The notes beneath the pieces were generated by a model. The model did no database searches, was not told where the DNA came from, and saw only the letters and a program-made list of their open reading frames with translations. DNA of 57,450 bases from Pyrinomonadaceae bacterium MAG19_C2-C3 (GTDB taxonomy: Bacteria; Acidobacteriota; Blastocatellia; Pyrinomonadales; Pyrinomonadaceae). The DNA lies in contig JANDLT010000032.1 of assembly GCA_024330265.1 (NCBI GenBank), positions 1 to 57,450 of the forward strand. The letters run 5' to 3'. Made by a program: the position numbers and the translations under genes. Positions 27,374 through 34,187 of this stretch are shown in pieces. Numbering within the stretch: the first letter of the stretch is position 1; the number at the start of each line of letters is the position of its first letter.

Positions 27374-27452
27374 CGGATAGTGGATAGTGGATAGTTTAAG
27401 ACATTAAGACATCGGCTTTTCACTATCCGTTATCCACTATCCGTTATCCACT
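27365..27452. repeat. GTGGATA inverted-repeat element, copy 2
   Basis: Left arm 27365-27394 (AGTGGATAACGG plus GATAGTG units) and right arm 27423-27452 pair over 30 positions with about three mismatches. The left arm reads through the last codons and the stop of ftcD. It belongs to the same family as the copy at 12581-12727. Confidence 0.88.
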
Positions 27453-27457
27453 AACAT

Positions 27458-28516
27458 CTAAAGTTTTCGTCGAAAGAACGACACGATTTTATAACCGTCG
27501 AGGTATTTCCAAGGCGTTTCGCCGAGCGTGTAGTGACCGCAAGGAAGCCATGCGACATCGAGCGGGATGTGGCGGCGGTGAATTTCACAAATGACGTGGC
27601 GGGATAAATCAACGGGAAAAGTCAAATCGTAACGGGCGGCGATGAAGCGCATCGGGCGCGGATTCAGTCGGCTTAGATGTTCGATGTAGGCGAGCGGGCT
27701 AATCGGCAGCCAGTAACGGCGCAAATCTTCGAGCGTCAGATGCGGCTCGAAGCTTTCGCGGACGTGGCGCGTCGAGATGCCGTTCCAGACGACATCGGCG
27801 AAGTAGCCGGAGACATGATTAAACACACCGACGTTAATCAAAGGTTCATGCACGAACGTTAGGAACGCGGCGCATGAACCGATGCTCGTGCCGAGGATGC
27901 CGATGCGCTCGAAGCCTTCGGCGGCAAGCCACCGGACGGCGGCGCGTGCGTCGAGCGCGGCTTGGCGAACCGATTGGATTGTGCGCCCGACGTTTGAGCC
28001 GATGAGGTAATCGGCGCGCGTCAGTTCCGGCGGGCGGCGCATTTCGTGATACGGCAGAGTCACACGTAGGGCGGCGATACCGAAGCGCGCGAGTAGTTTG
28101 GATAAAGCGATGTGGCTGTCGGGCTGCGCGTTCCATTGCGGCAGCAGGACGACGGCGCGGCGTGGGCGGGATGCGTGCCGCGTGTGTGAAGTTTGACGGG
28201 CGGCGGGCGGAAAGAATTGCGCGTGCGCGGTGTTGTTGACGGGCGAAGGCGTTTCAATCGCGCTCGTCCATGTCAAACGATGATGCGCGTCGAGTTTGTA
28301 ATCGCGGACGGGCGGCAGGTGGAAATAGTCGTCGCTGTGTTCGACGGCGTGAGTCGCGTGCAGGTCGAACAGCGCGGCGGGTGATGCGTGTTCATCGTGC
28401 GCGGGCATCGCATCCTGGATGAATGACGCGCCCCACTCAAATGGACGCACCTGACGCGAGTCGTCATCGAGTGTGGCGAGTCGCCGTTCGCGGGCGTGCA
28501 TGTAGCGTCGAAGCAA
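27458..28516 (-). CDS. Alpha/beta hydrolase, possibly ABHD18-like
   Basis: A 352-residue hydrolase-fold protein. The nucleophile elbow GTSIGSC (GxSxG) is near residue 220, the acid is likely the Asp of AARYDLTFP and the His is in CGHYTLGE. The segments VVLLPQWNAQ and FGIAALRVTLPYHE form the early strands and oxyanion loop. The overall pattern recalls the ABHD18/DUF2048 group, whose substrates in bacteria are not known. No signal peptide. Start uncertain: TTG at 28516 or ATG at 28501; the frame is open about 18 codons further upstream without a standard start. Confidence 0.8.
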   Translation of the reverse strand: MLRRYMHARERRLATLDDDSRQVRPFEWGASFIQDAMPAHDEHASPAALFDLHATHAVEHSDDYFHLPPVRDYKLDAHHRLTWTSAIETPSPVNNTAHAQFFPPAARQTSHTRHASRPRRAVVLLPQWNAQPDSHIALSKLLARFGIAALRVTLPYHEMRRPPELTRADYLIGSNVGRTIQSVRQAALDARAAVRWLAAEGFERIGILGTSIGSCAAFLTFVHEPLINVGVFNHVSGYFADVVWNGISTRHVRESFEPHLTLEDLRRYWLPISPLAYIEHLSRLNPRPMRFIAARYDLTFPVDLSRHVICEIHRRHIPLDVAWLPCGHYTLGETPWKYLDGYKIVSFFRRKL

Positions 28517-28656
28517 ATCGGCGGTTCTCTCGTTGAAAATAGAAGTTGCAGGTTGGCTTTCATCCTACGAATAACGAGAACGCGAAAGCAAGCGGGCGAC
28601 ACAAAAGGAAACGGCGCGACTTCGGTAGCATAGCGTCCGTTCGATACAAGACGCGA

Positions 28657-28747
28657 AAGTTTTTATCCACGAAGCACACGAATAAAAACGCGGAAGAAAT
28701 CCGGCTTTGGTTCGTGCCGTTTCGTGTTGATTCTTGGATAAAAACTT
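28657..28747. repeat. Short inverted repeat, 13-bp arms
   Basis: AAGTTTTTATCCA (28657-28669) and its exact complement (28735-28747) flank a spacer containing CACGAAGCACACGAA and TTCGTGCCGTTTCGTG words that also pair. It lies in the gap between the aldehyde dehydrogenase and hydrolase genes. It may be a terminator for the dehydrogenase or a dispersed repeat; no flanking duplication is seen. Confidence 0.6.
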
Positions 28748-28773
28748 CACCGCTTTTTATATCGAATCCACCG

Positions 28774-30468
28774 TCATTTCCGTCGGCGCATTTCGAGAAA
28801 GCGACGGACGACGGCGGGGAAGGCGAGGGCGGATTGAAGGATTGAGCCGTTCGTGGCGCGGCGTGCGAGTTGGCGAAAGAGGGTGTGGGCGGACGGGGTG
28901 TAGTTGAACCACCACAAATCAGCGAAGCGCGGAAGGCGGTTGGTGTGAATGTGTTGGGGGTAGACGAGTTCGAGAAGTCCTTGTTTGCCGTGCGTGCGTC
29001 CCATGCCGCTCTGCTTGATGCCGCCCCACGGGGTGGCGGCGAGTCCATGTGTGTAGAGAACTTCGTTGACCGTGACCGTTCCGGCGTCAATCATCGCGGC
29101 GAGACGCGCCCCGCGTTTTAAGTCGCGTGTCCACACACTCGCAGTCAAACCGAACGGCGAATCGTTGGCGAGTCTGACGGCTTCGTCTTCTGTGCGGAAA
29201 GTCTTAATCGGCAACACGGGTCCGAAAGTTTCTTCGTGCATGACGAGCATCGCATCTTCAACGTCAACCAGAATTGTCGGCTCATAAAACAGGTTGGTGT
29301 GCGTGTCGTTATGTGTGTCGTCGAGGTGTGCATCATCGGGCGACGCGGCGAAGTCGTGATTGCGTTTGCCGCCTGTCAGGATGCGCGCTCCGCGTGTGAC
29401 CGCATCGTTGATGTGCGCGTCAACGATTTGCGCTTGACGTTCGCTCGACATCGCGGCGACATCGGATGCTTCATTTGTGCCGTGATGTTGGCGAAGGTTT
29501 TTAGTCGCTTCGACGACGAGCTTTGTAAATTCGGCGGCGACGGATTCATGCACATAACAGCGTTCGACGCTCGCGCAGGCTTGACCGGAATTGGCGAATG
29601 CACCCCACACGGCGGCGTGCGCGGCAACGGGTAAATCCGCGTCACGGCAGATAATCATAGGGTCTTTGCCGCCGAGTTCAAGCACGACCGGAGTTAAGTT
29701 TTGCGCGGCGGCGGCGGCGACTCGCTTGCCCGTCGCCACGCTTCCGGTGAACATGATTTTATTCACCAACGGCGAGGCGGCGAGTGCCGCGCCCGTCATG
29801 CCGTCGCCCGTCGCAACGTGAAGCAAGTCATCGGTGAGTCCGGCGCGCGTGAATACGTCTTTGATTTTCAAACCGACGAGTGAAGTTACTTCGCTCGGCT
29901 TGAGGACGACGGCGTTTCCAGCCATCAACGCCATCACGACTTCGCCCAAAGGTATCGCCCAAGGGAAATTCCATGGAGCGATAATAGCGATGACGCCAAG
30001 CGGTTTATAAATGATGCGCGAGGTGCGTCCGGCAATCGTGTATTGACCGAGCGCGATGCGTTCAGGTTTGAGAATGTGCGCGGTGCGGCGGGCGAAGAAG
30101 TGCATCAGGTCGAGCGTCGGTATGATTTCCATCGAAACGCTTTCGGCGACGGGCTTGCCGGATTCGCGCGAAATAAGCGTCGCAATCGCGTCCATCTCAT
30201 CGAGTACGATTTGACGTGCGCGCGTAATTATTCGAGCGCGTTCATCAAACGACACCGCCACCCACGCGGTTTGCGCCGCACGCGCACGCGCAATCATGCT
30301 TTCGATTTCCGGTTGCGTGAGTATGGGGACGCGCCCGATTTCCTGATTCGTCGCCGGGTCGCGCGAGACGATTTCATCGTGTGTGAGGACGGGCGATTGA
30401 TTTAGCGGGGATTGATTTTGCAACGCGGGTTGATTGAGAGGTGCGGCGGTGGATGTTGACGGTTGCAT
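28774..30468 (-). CDS. Aldehyde dehydrogenase family protein (class 3-like)
   Basis: A 564-residue ALDH. The cofactor motif IAPWNFPWAIPLG, FTGSVATGKRV, general base in LELGGKDPM and catalytic Cys in NSGQACASVE are present. KQSGMGRTHGKQGL and the hydrophobic, Arg-rich C-terminal extension of about 50 residues resemble long-chain or membrane-associated fatty aldehyde dehydrogenases. An N-terminal Gln/Asn/Pro-rich stretch of 25 residues precedes the domain. A His/Asp/Thr-rich insertion (DDAHLDDTHNDTHTN) sits near residue 370. Substrate unknown. The hydrolase gene downstream on the same strand may be cotranscribed. Confidence 0.9.
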   Translation of the reverse strand: MQPSTSTAAPLNQPALQNQSPLNQSPVLTHDEIVSRDPATNQEIGRVPILTQPEIESMIARARAAQTAWVAVSFDERARIITRARQIVLDEMDAIATLISRESGKPVAESVSMEIIPTLDLMHFFARRTAHILKPERIALGQYTIAGRTSRIIYKPLGVIAIIAPWNFPWAIPLGEVVMALMAGNAVVLKPSEVTSLVGLKIKDVFTRAGLTDDLLHVATGDGMTGAALAASPLVNKIMFTGSVATGKRVAAAAAQNLTPVVLELGGKDPMIICRDADLPVAAHAAVWGAFANSGQACASVERCYVHESVAAEFTKLVVEATKNLRQHHGTNEASDVAAMSSERQAQIVDAHINDAVTRGARILTGGKRNHDFAASPDDAHLDDTHNDTHTNLFYEPTILVDVEDAMLVMHEETFGPVLPIKTFRTEDEAVRLANDSPFGLTASVWTRDLKRGARLAAMIDAGTVTVNEVLYTHGLAATPWGGIKQSGMGRTHGKQGLLELVYPQHIHTNRLPRFADLWWFNYTPSAHTLFRQLARRATNGSILQSALAFPAVVRRFLEMRRRK

Positions 30469-30634
30469 GAGTGTGGACGCTCCTTAATCAAAAACGAATA
30501 TCAATAGACAAATATCGGGCGGCAAATATCAAATGAATTGTGTCGCCCATTATCCGCGCAACCTCGCTTCGGTTACAATGTCAAAATCGCCTGACTCGCA
30601 AAAGAGAATTAACCACGAAGGAGAATAGAACCCC

Positions 30635-31954
30635 ATGCCACGCCCGTCCGCGCTTGATGAGTTGATGCGCCGTTTAACCGCAAACGACATCGCAATTATT
30701 CCGGGTGCTTTAGAAACCGTGCGCTCGAACGACACGAATCATCGTTACCGTCAAAGTTCCGATTTCTATTACTTGACAGGCTACGATGAACCCGAAGCCA
30801 TCGCCGTGATTCGTCCCGCGCACGAAGAACATCCGTATATTCTATTCGTCCGCCCGCGCGATGCCGAAAAGGAAGTGTGGGACGGAGAGCGCGCCGGAGT
30901 CGAAGGCGCGAAAGAGATTTACGGAGCGGACGAAGCTTTTCCCATCGCGGAGTTTGAGGCGAAGCTGCCGGAACTTTTAACCGGCAGAAGCAATCTCATT
31001 TATCGGCTTGGCACGCACCCGAACCTTGACCAAAACGTTATCAAGCATCTCGCACTTTTGCGGGCGATGACGCGCAAAGGCATCGTCGCGCCTTTGACCG
31101 TGACCGATACGGCAACGGTGATTCACGAAATGCGCGTCACAAAAACGGATGACGAACTCAAGCTGATTGAGCGCGCCGCGCAGATTTCCGCCGAAGCCCA
31201 CGTCGCCGCGATGAAAGCGATTAAGCCGGGCATGTACGAATATGAAGTCGAAGCGTTGGTTGAATATGTGTTTCGCAAGAACGGATGCGATGCCGCGTCT
31301 TACGGTTCAATCGTCGGCGGCGGCAACAACGCGACCGTTCTGCACTACGTTAGAAACGACAGGGAGTTAAAAGACGGCGACCTTGTACTGCTCGACGCGG
31401 GCGCGGAGTATAAAAGTTATGCGGGCGACATCACGCGCACGTTTCCCGTCAACGGTAAATTCACCGAAGCCCAACGCGAGATTTACGAACTGGTTTTAGA
31501 AGCGCAAACGGCGTGCGTCGCGGGTGTGCGTCCCGGCATTTCAATGGATGAACTGTATAACTTGTCGGTCGAGATTTTAACCGCCGGAATGATTCGACTC
31601 GGCTTGCTCGAAGGCGACGCGGCGAAGCTCATCGAAGAGGGCGCGCACAAGAAATTTTACATGCACAAACTCGGACACTTCATCGGTATGGACGTGCATG
31701 ATGTGGGAGCGTACTACCGCGACGGCAAACCGCGCCCGCTCGAAGCCGGAATCGTCGTCACGATTGAGCCGGGTTTGTATATTTCGCAGGAAGCCGAAAA
31801 CGTCCCCGACAAATATCGCGGCATAGGCGTTCGCATCGAAGATAACGTCGTCGTCACAACTGAAGGCGGGCGCGTCCTGACGGGCGATGTGCCGAAATCG
31901 GTTGAAGAAATCGAAGCCTTAATGGGCGGCGCGAAGGCGAACGCCGCGCATTGA
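30635..31954 (+). CDS. pepP: Aminopeptidase P family metallopeptidase
   Basis: A 439-residue M24B peptidase that removes N-terminal residues before proline. The N-terminal domain begins LMRRLTANDIAIIPGA. The catalytic pita-bread domain shows the metal ligands in order: Asp in LLDAGAEYKSY, Asp in GDITRTFP, His in KLGHFIGMDVHD, Glu in VTIEPGLY and Glu in GVRIEDNVVVT. The length matches E. coli PepP (about 440). An AAGGAGAATAG site precedes the ATG. It appears to be a single-gene transcript, divergent from the aldehyde dehydrogenase. Confidence 0.94.
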   Translation: MPRPSALDELMRRLTANDIAIIPGALETVRSNDTNHRYRQSSDFYYLTGYDEPEAIAVIRPAHEEHPYILFVRPRDAEKEVWDGERAGVEGAKEIYGADEAFPIAEFEAKLPELLTGRSNLIYRLGTHPNLDQNVIKHLALLRAMTRKGIVAPLTVTDTATVIHEMRVTKTDDELKLIERAAQISAEAHVAAMKAIKPGMYEYEVEALVEYVFRKNGCDAASYGSIVGGGNNATVLHYVRNDRELKDGDLVLLDAGAEYKSYAGDITRTFPVNGKFTEAQREIYELVLEAQTACVAGVRPGISMDELYNLSVEILTAGMIRLGLLEGDAAKLIEEGAHKKFYMHKLGHFIGMDVHDVGAYYRDGKPRPLEAGIVVTIEPGLYISQEAENVPDKYRGIGVRIEDNVVVTTEGGRVLTGDVPKSVEEIEALMGGAKANAAH

Positions 31955-32080
31955 AAGATTAAACCTGTGGCGTGGTGACTTGACGGTGAAATCGAAATAA
32001 AAGTTCGACCTTTTCCCCTGAAACAAAAGGCATTGTAATTTGTCTTGCGAAAATAAAGGCGGCGACTCTAAACTGTTGGT

Positions 32081-32452
32081 ATGCTGTTGCCAAATGGTAA
32101 AAACGCCTTTGTTGACATTCGCAAACTGCGCGATTATTGCTTAAATCCAGACAATCCACGCGGCAGTAACAAGGCACGAGTTTTCGCCGCCGCGCTTGGA
32201 ATAACATCCAACGAAGCCGAGTTCCTACGAGAATACTTGCTTAACTCAGCGCGCACGACCGAAGTGACTTTGGGTGAACTTGATGCTTACGGGCAACGCT
32301 ACAAGATGGATTTTGAGGTGATAACGGAAGTCGGGAGTGCGCCTGTCCGAAGCGGCTGGATTATATTGCGTGGCGAAAACAATCCACGCTTGACTACTTG
32401 CTACGTTTTGAAGAGGAAACGCAATGCTGAAGAAAGAAATGAAACTGCTTGA
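32081..32452 (+). CDS. DUF6883-like small protein
   Basis: A 123-residue protein with the pattern LPNGKNAFVDIRKLRDYCLNP near the start, KARVFAAALGI and YGQRYKMDF in the middle. This fits the DUF6883 domain, found either as a short stand-alone protein or as the tail of large polymorphic-toxin-like proteins. It overlaps by 29 bases with a DUF4926 gene, a pair that recurs in cyanobacteria and other phyla. Enzymatic activity is not established. More AT-rich than the housekeeping genes around it, consistent with acquisition. Confidence 0.7.
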   Translation: MLLPNGKNAFVDIRKLRDYCLNPDNPRGSNKARVFAAALGITSNEAEFLREYLLNSARTTEVTLGELDAYGQRYKMDFEVITEVGSAPVRSGWIILRGENNPRLTTCYVLKRKRNAEERNETA

Positions 32453-32654
32453 CACGGTGGCACTGTTAGAGGATTTGCCGCAACGTAATCTGAATCGAGG
32501 CGAAGTGGGTACTATTGTGGAACTGCTTGCACCCGATGTGTATGAGGTTGAGTTTTGCGATGACGAAGGGCGGACCTACGCCGAATTAGCTTTACGGAGC
32601 GAACAACTGATAGTGCTGCACAATCAAGGCGAAATGCTAAAGATTGCGGCTTAA
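32424..32654 (+). CDS. DUF4926 family small protein
   Basis: A 76-residue acidic protein: LLDTVALLEDLPQRNL, GEVGTIVELL and YEVEFCDDEGRTYAEL match DUF4926, a small beta-barrel-like fold. It probably starts at the ATG at 32424, or five codons later at MKLLDTV. The overlap with the upstream DUF6883 gene implies coupled translation. A toxin-immunity or toxin-antitoxin role for such pairs is a hypothesis only. Confidence 0.72.
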   Translation: MLKKEMKLLDTVALLEDLPQRNLNRGEVGTIVELLAPDVYEVEFCDDEGRTYAELALRSEQLIVLHNQGEMLKIAA

Positions 32655-32832
32655 AGCTTCCAGCGCGGTGAAATCAAAATAAAAGTTATGCCCGATTCAT
32701 CGTTTGTAATAGCAAAGACAAAACGCCTGTGCGCTGAAAGTATTTACGTCAATCATCTTTCGCCCGCGCGTGCGACAATCGTATTTTTAAGTTCGGACTT
32801 TTTAAGTTTCACACTCAACAAGGAGTCTCCAA

Positions 32833-33552
32833 ATGCCCATGCCGACCTCGCTCCGCAACGGTTCATATCGCCGTTGGTTGAGCGAAGATTTAAGCACCCT
32901 TATCGAATCGAAGGAACTCGGTTTTTCCACCGTCAATAAAACCTATTTGCGTTCGCGCTGGCTCGTGCAAATCCTGCAACTCGAACAGGACGCGACACGC
33001 GCCCGCAAACTCCATCAAGCCTTGCGCCTCACGACCGTCATCGGCAGCCTTCTGCTTTTGATGTTCGTGACGTTGCGCTTCAACGACACGCTTCTCGGCG
33101 GTTGGGCAGGCTTGGTGTACTACCTGACGGTGATGATGAGTCTCGCGGTCGCGGCAAGCATCGCCGTCGAACACATCTTCAACTACGGCGAACGCGCACG
33201 CCTTCTCGCCATTCAACTCGACAAACTGAAAACTGAAGGTTGGTGCTTTCTACAACTCTCCGGGCGTTATAACCGTTTCGGGACGCACGAAGAAGCTTTC
33301 GCCTCGTTCGCCAATCAGGTCGAATCCTTGAGCCGCCGCGACGCAGGCGAAGTATATGTCCCGGAAATCGTCCGCGACCGTCGCGTAGAAAGCGAGGCAA
33401 GCGCGAATGTGCCGGAAAAAAAGCCCCACTCCTTCTCACCGACGGCAACCCCGGAACGCTCATCGGTGATACGCACTTCCCCGACTACGACCACTACCGA
33501 CAGAGCGCAGACGATGACGCATCATCACGTCGAACCGGAGAGCATTCAATAA
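32833..33552 (+). CDS. DUF4231 (SLATT-like) two-helix membrane protein, zero-frame product
   Basis: A 239-residue reading. AAGGAGTC precedes the ATG. Residues about 15-165 match DUF4231/SLATT proteins: an amphipathic N-terminal helix with YLRSRWLVQILQLEQDA, two membrane helices (TVIGSLLLLMFVTL and YYLTVMMSLAVAASIAVEHI) and a C-terminal helix with LLAIQLDKLKTEGW. SLATT proteins are proposed pore-forming effectors in nucleotide-signalled defence. After the slippery heptamer at 33417-33423 the zero frame turns into a Ser/Thr/Pro-rich tail of about 42 residues that looks non-native, while the -1 frame stays protein-like for 179 residues. Confidence 0.82.
   Translation: MPMPTSLRNGSYRRWLSEDLSTLIESKELGFSTVNKTYLRSRWLVQILQLEQDATRARKLHQALRLTTVIGSLLLLMFVTLRFNDTLLGGWAGLVYYLTVMMSLAVAASIAVEHIFNYGERARLLAIQLDKLKTEGWCFLQLSGRYNRFGTHEEAFASFANQVESLSRRDAGEVYVPEIVRDRRVESEASANVPEKKPHSFSPTATPERSSVIRTSPTTTTTDRAQTMTHHHVEPESIQ
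33417..33423 (+). promoter_or_regulatory. A-AAA-AAG slippery heptamer, candidate -1 frameshift site
   Basis: In the zero frame the codons read GAA AAA AAG, so the last A of GAA plus the next two codons give the canonical A-AAA-AAG bacterial slip site used by dnaX. A 6-bp stem (CACCGA at 33437-33442 with TCGGTG at about 33463-33468) lies 13 bases downstream, and a GAGG word lies about 20 bases upstream. A real or assembly one-base deletion in the 7-A run would look the same. Confidence 0.5.
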
Positions 33553-33962
33553 CAATCGTCGCTCCCGCGATTGCTGACTACGCTACATCATCCGCCGCCC
33601 CGCATGTTCCAAACTACGCGGATGATGTCGGTGATGATGTGGTGCTTGACGATGTGACCGACGAAGCGGCGGACATCACCGTCGCGCCCATCGTAACGTG
33701 GGAAGCCTTGACGGAACGCGAACCGCGCCTTGCACAGATGTACACCGAAATCTCGCACGTCACCGACGACAAAACTTCCGCGACCTTCTGCGCCAACCGT
33801 CTGTGGTACATCCAATTCGAGCCGCGCTTGCTCAACCTCGTCGGCACACGCGCCGAAATGCCCGACAAACTCGTGCGCGCCCCCGAAGCCTACACCCTCG
33901 CGCGCCGCACGCTTTACCGCTTGCTTCCCGATTGCCGGAGTTGCGTGTGTGTGCCTTGGTAA
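33423..33962 (+). CDS. -1 frame continuation of the DUF4231 gene
   Basis: This frame has no start of its own near its beginning, but it is open from the slip site to the TAA at 33960-33962 (179 residues). It has normal composition: an acidic, Asp-rich linker (PDYDHYRQSADDD, YADDVGDDVVLDD), then a globular-looking end with NRLWYIQFEPRLLNLVG, APEAYTLARRTLYRLLP and CRSCVC. Joined to the first 197 residues it would give about 376 residues. A GTG at 33639 could start a 107-residue separate protein. Interpretation: programmed frameshift, mutation, or homopolymer error. I favour one original gene. Confidence 0.62.
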   Translation, partial: APLLLTDGNPGTLIGDTHFPDYDHYRQSADDDASSRRTGEHSITIVAPAIADYATSSAAPHVPNYADDVGDDVVLDDVTDEAADITVAPIVTWEALTEREPRLAQMYTEISHVTDDKTSATFCANRLWYIQFEPRLLNLVGTRAEMPDKLVRAPEAYTLARRTLYRLLPDCRSCVCVPW

Positions 33963-33994
33963 AAATTCTGCGGGATTAACGATTAAAGTTAAAT

Positions 33995-34186
33995 GAAGCC
34001 TGTGCAAATTAGACTGGAGCGCAAGCGTCCCCGCTTGCCATGCCGTTGCAAGACGGCAACCGCCTTTCGCGCTCTCGCGCTCATGGCAAGCGGGGACGCT
34101 TGCGCTCCAGTCGGTTGCTCCAGTCGGTTGGGCATTTTTATCAGCTAAATGTTGAAATAAAATGGTTTTAATTTGCACAGGCTTCA
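33995..34186. mobile_element. MITE-like inverted-repeat element with target duplication
   Basis: Terminal inverted repeats of 17 bp (TGAAGCCTGTGCAAATT at 33995-34011 and its complement at 34170-34186) are flanked by the direct repeat GTTAAA (33989-33994 and 34187-34192). Inside, an approximately 30-bp perfect inverted repeat (about 34014-34042 and 34082-34111, CTGGAGCGCAAGCGTCCCCG...) encloses CCGTTGCAAGACGG. No coding capacity. The right-hand duplication contains the stop codon of the DUF262 gene. Confidence 0.88.
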
Positions 34187-34187
34187 G

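Noticed and set aside
32688..32939. Plus-strand frame of 83 codons before the DUF4231 gene
   Set aside because: Overlaps the DUF4231 start out of frame, lacks a ribosome site and shows no protein-like pattern. The AAGGAG site fits the DUF4231 ATG.
33588..34178. Minus-strand frame of 196 codons opposite the -1 frame of the DUF4231 locus
   Set aside because: It runs through the MITE-like element and is antisense to a more protein-like plus-strand frame. No ribosome site and no family pattern.
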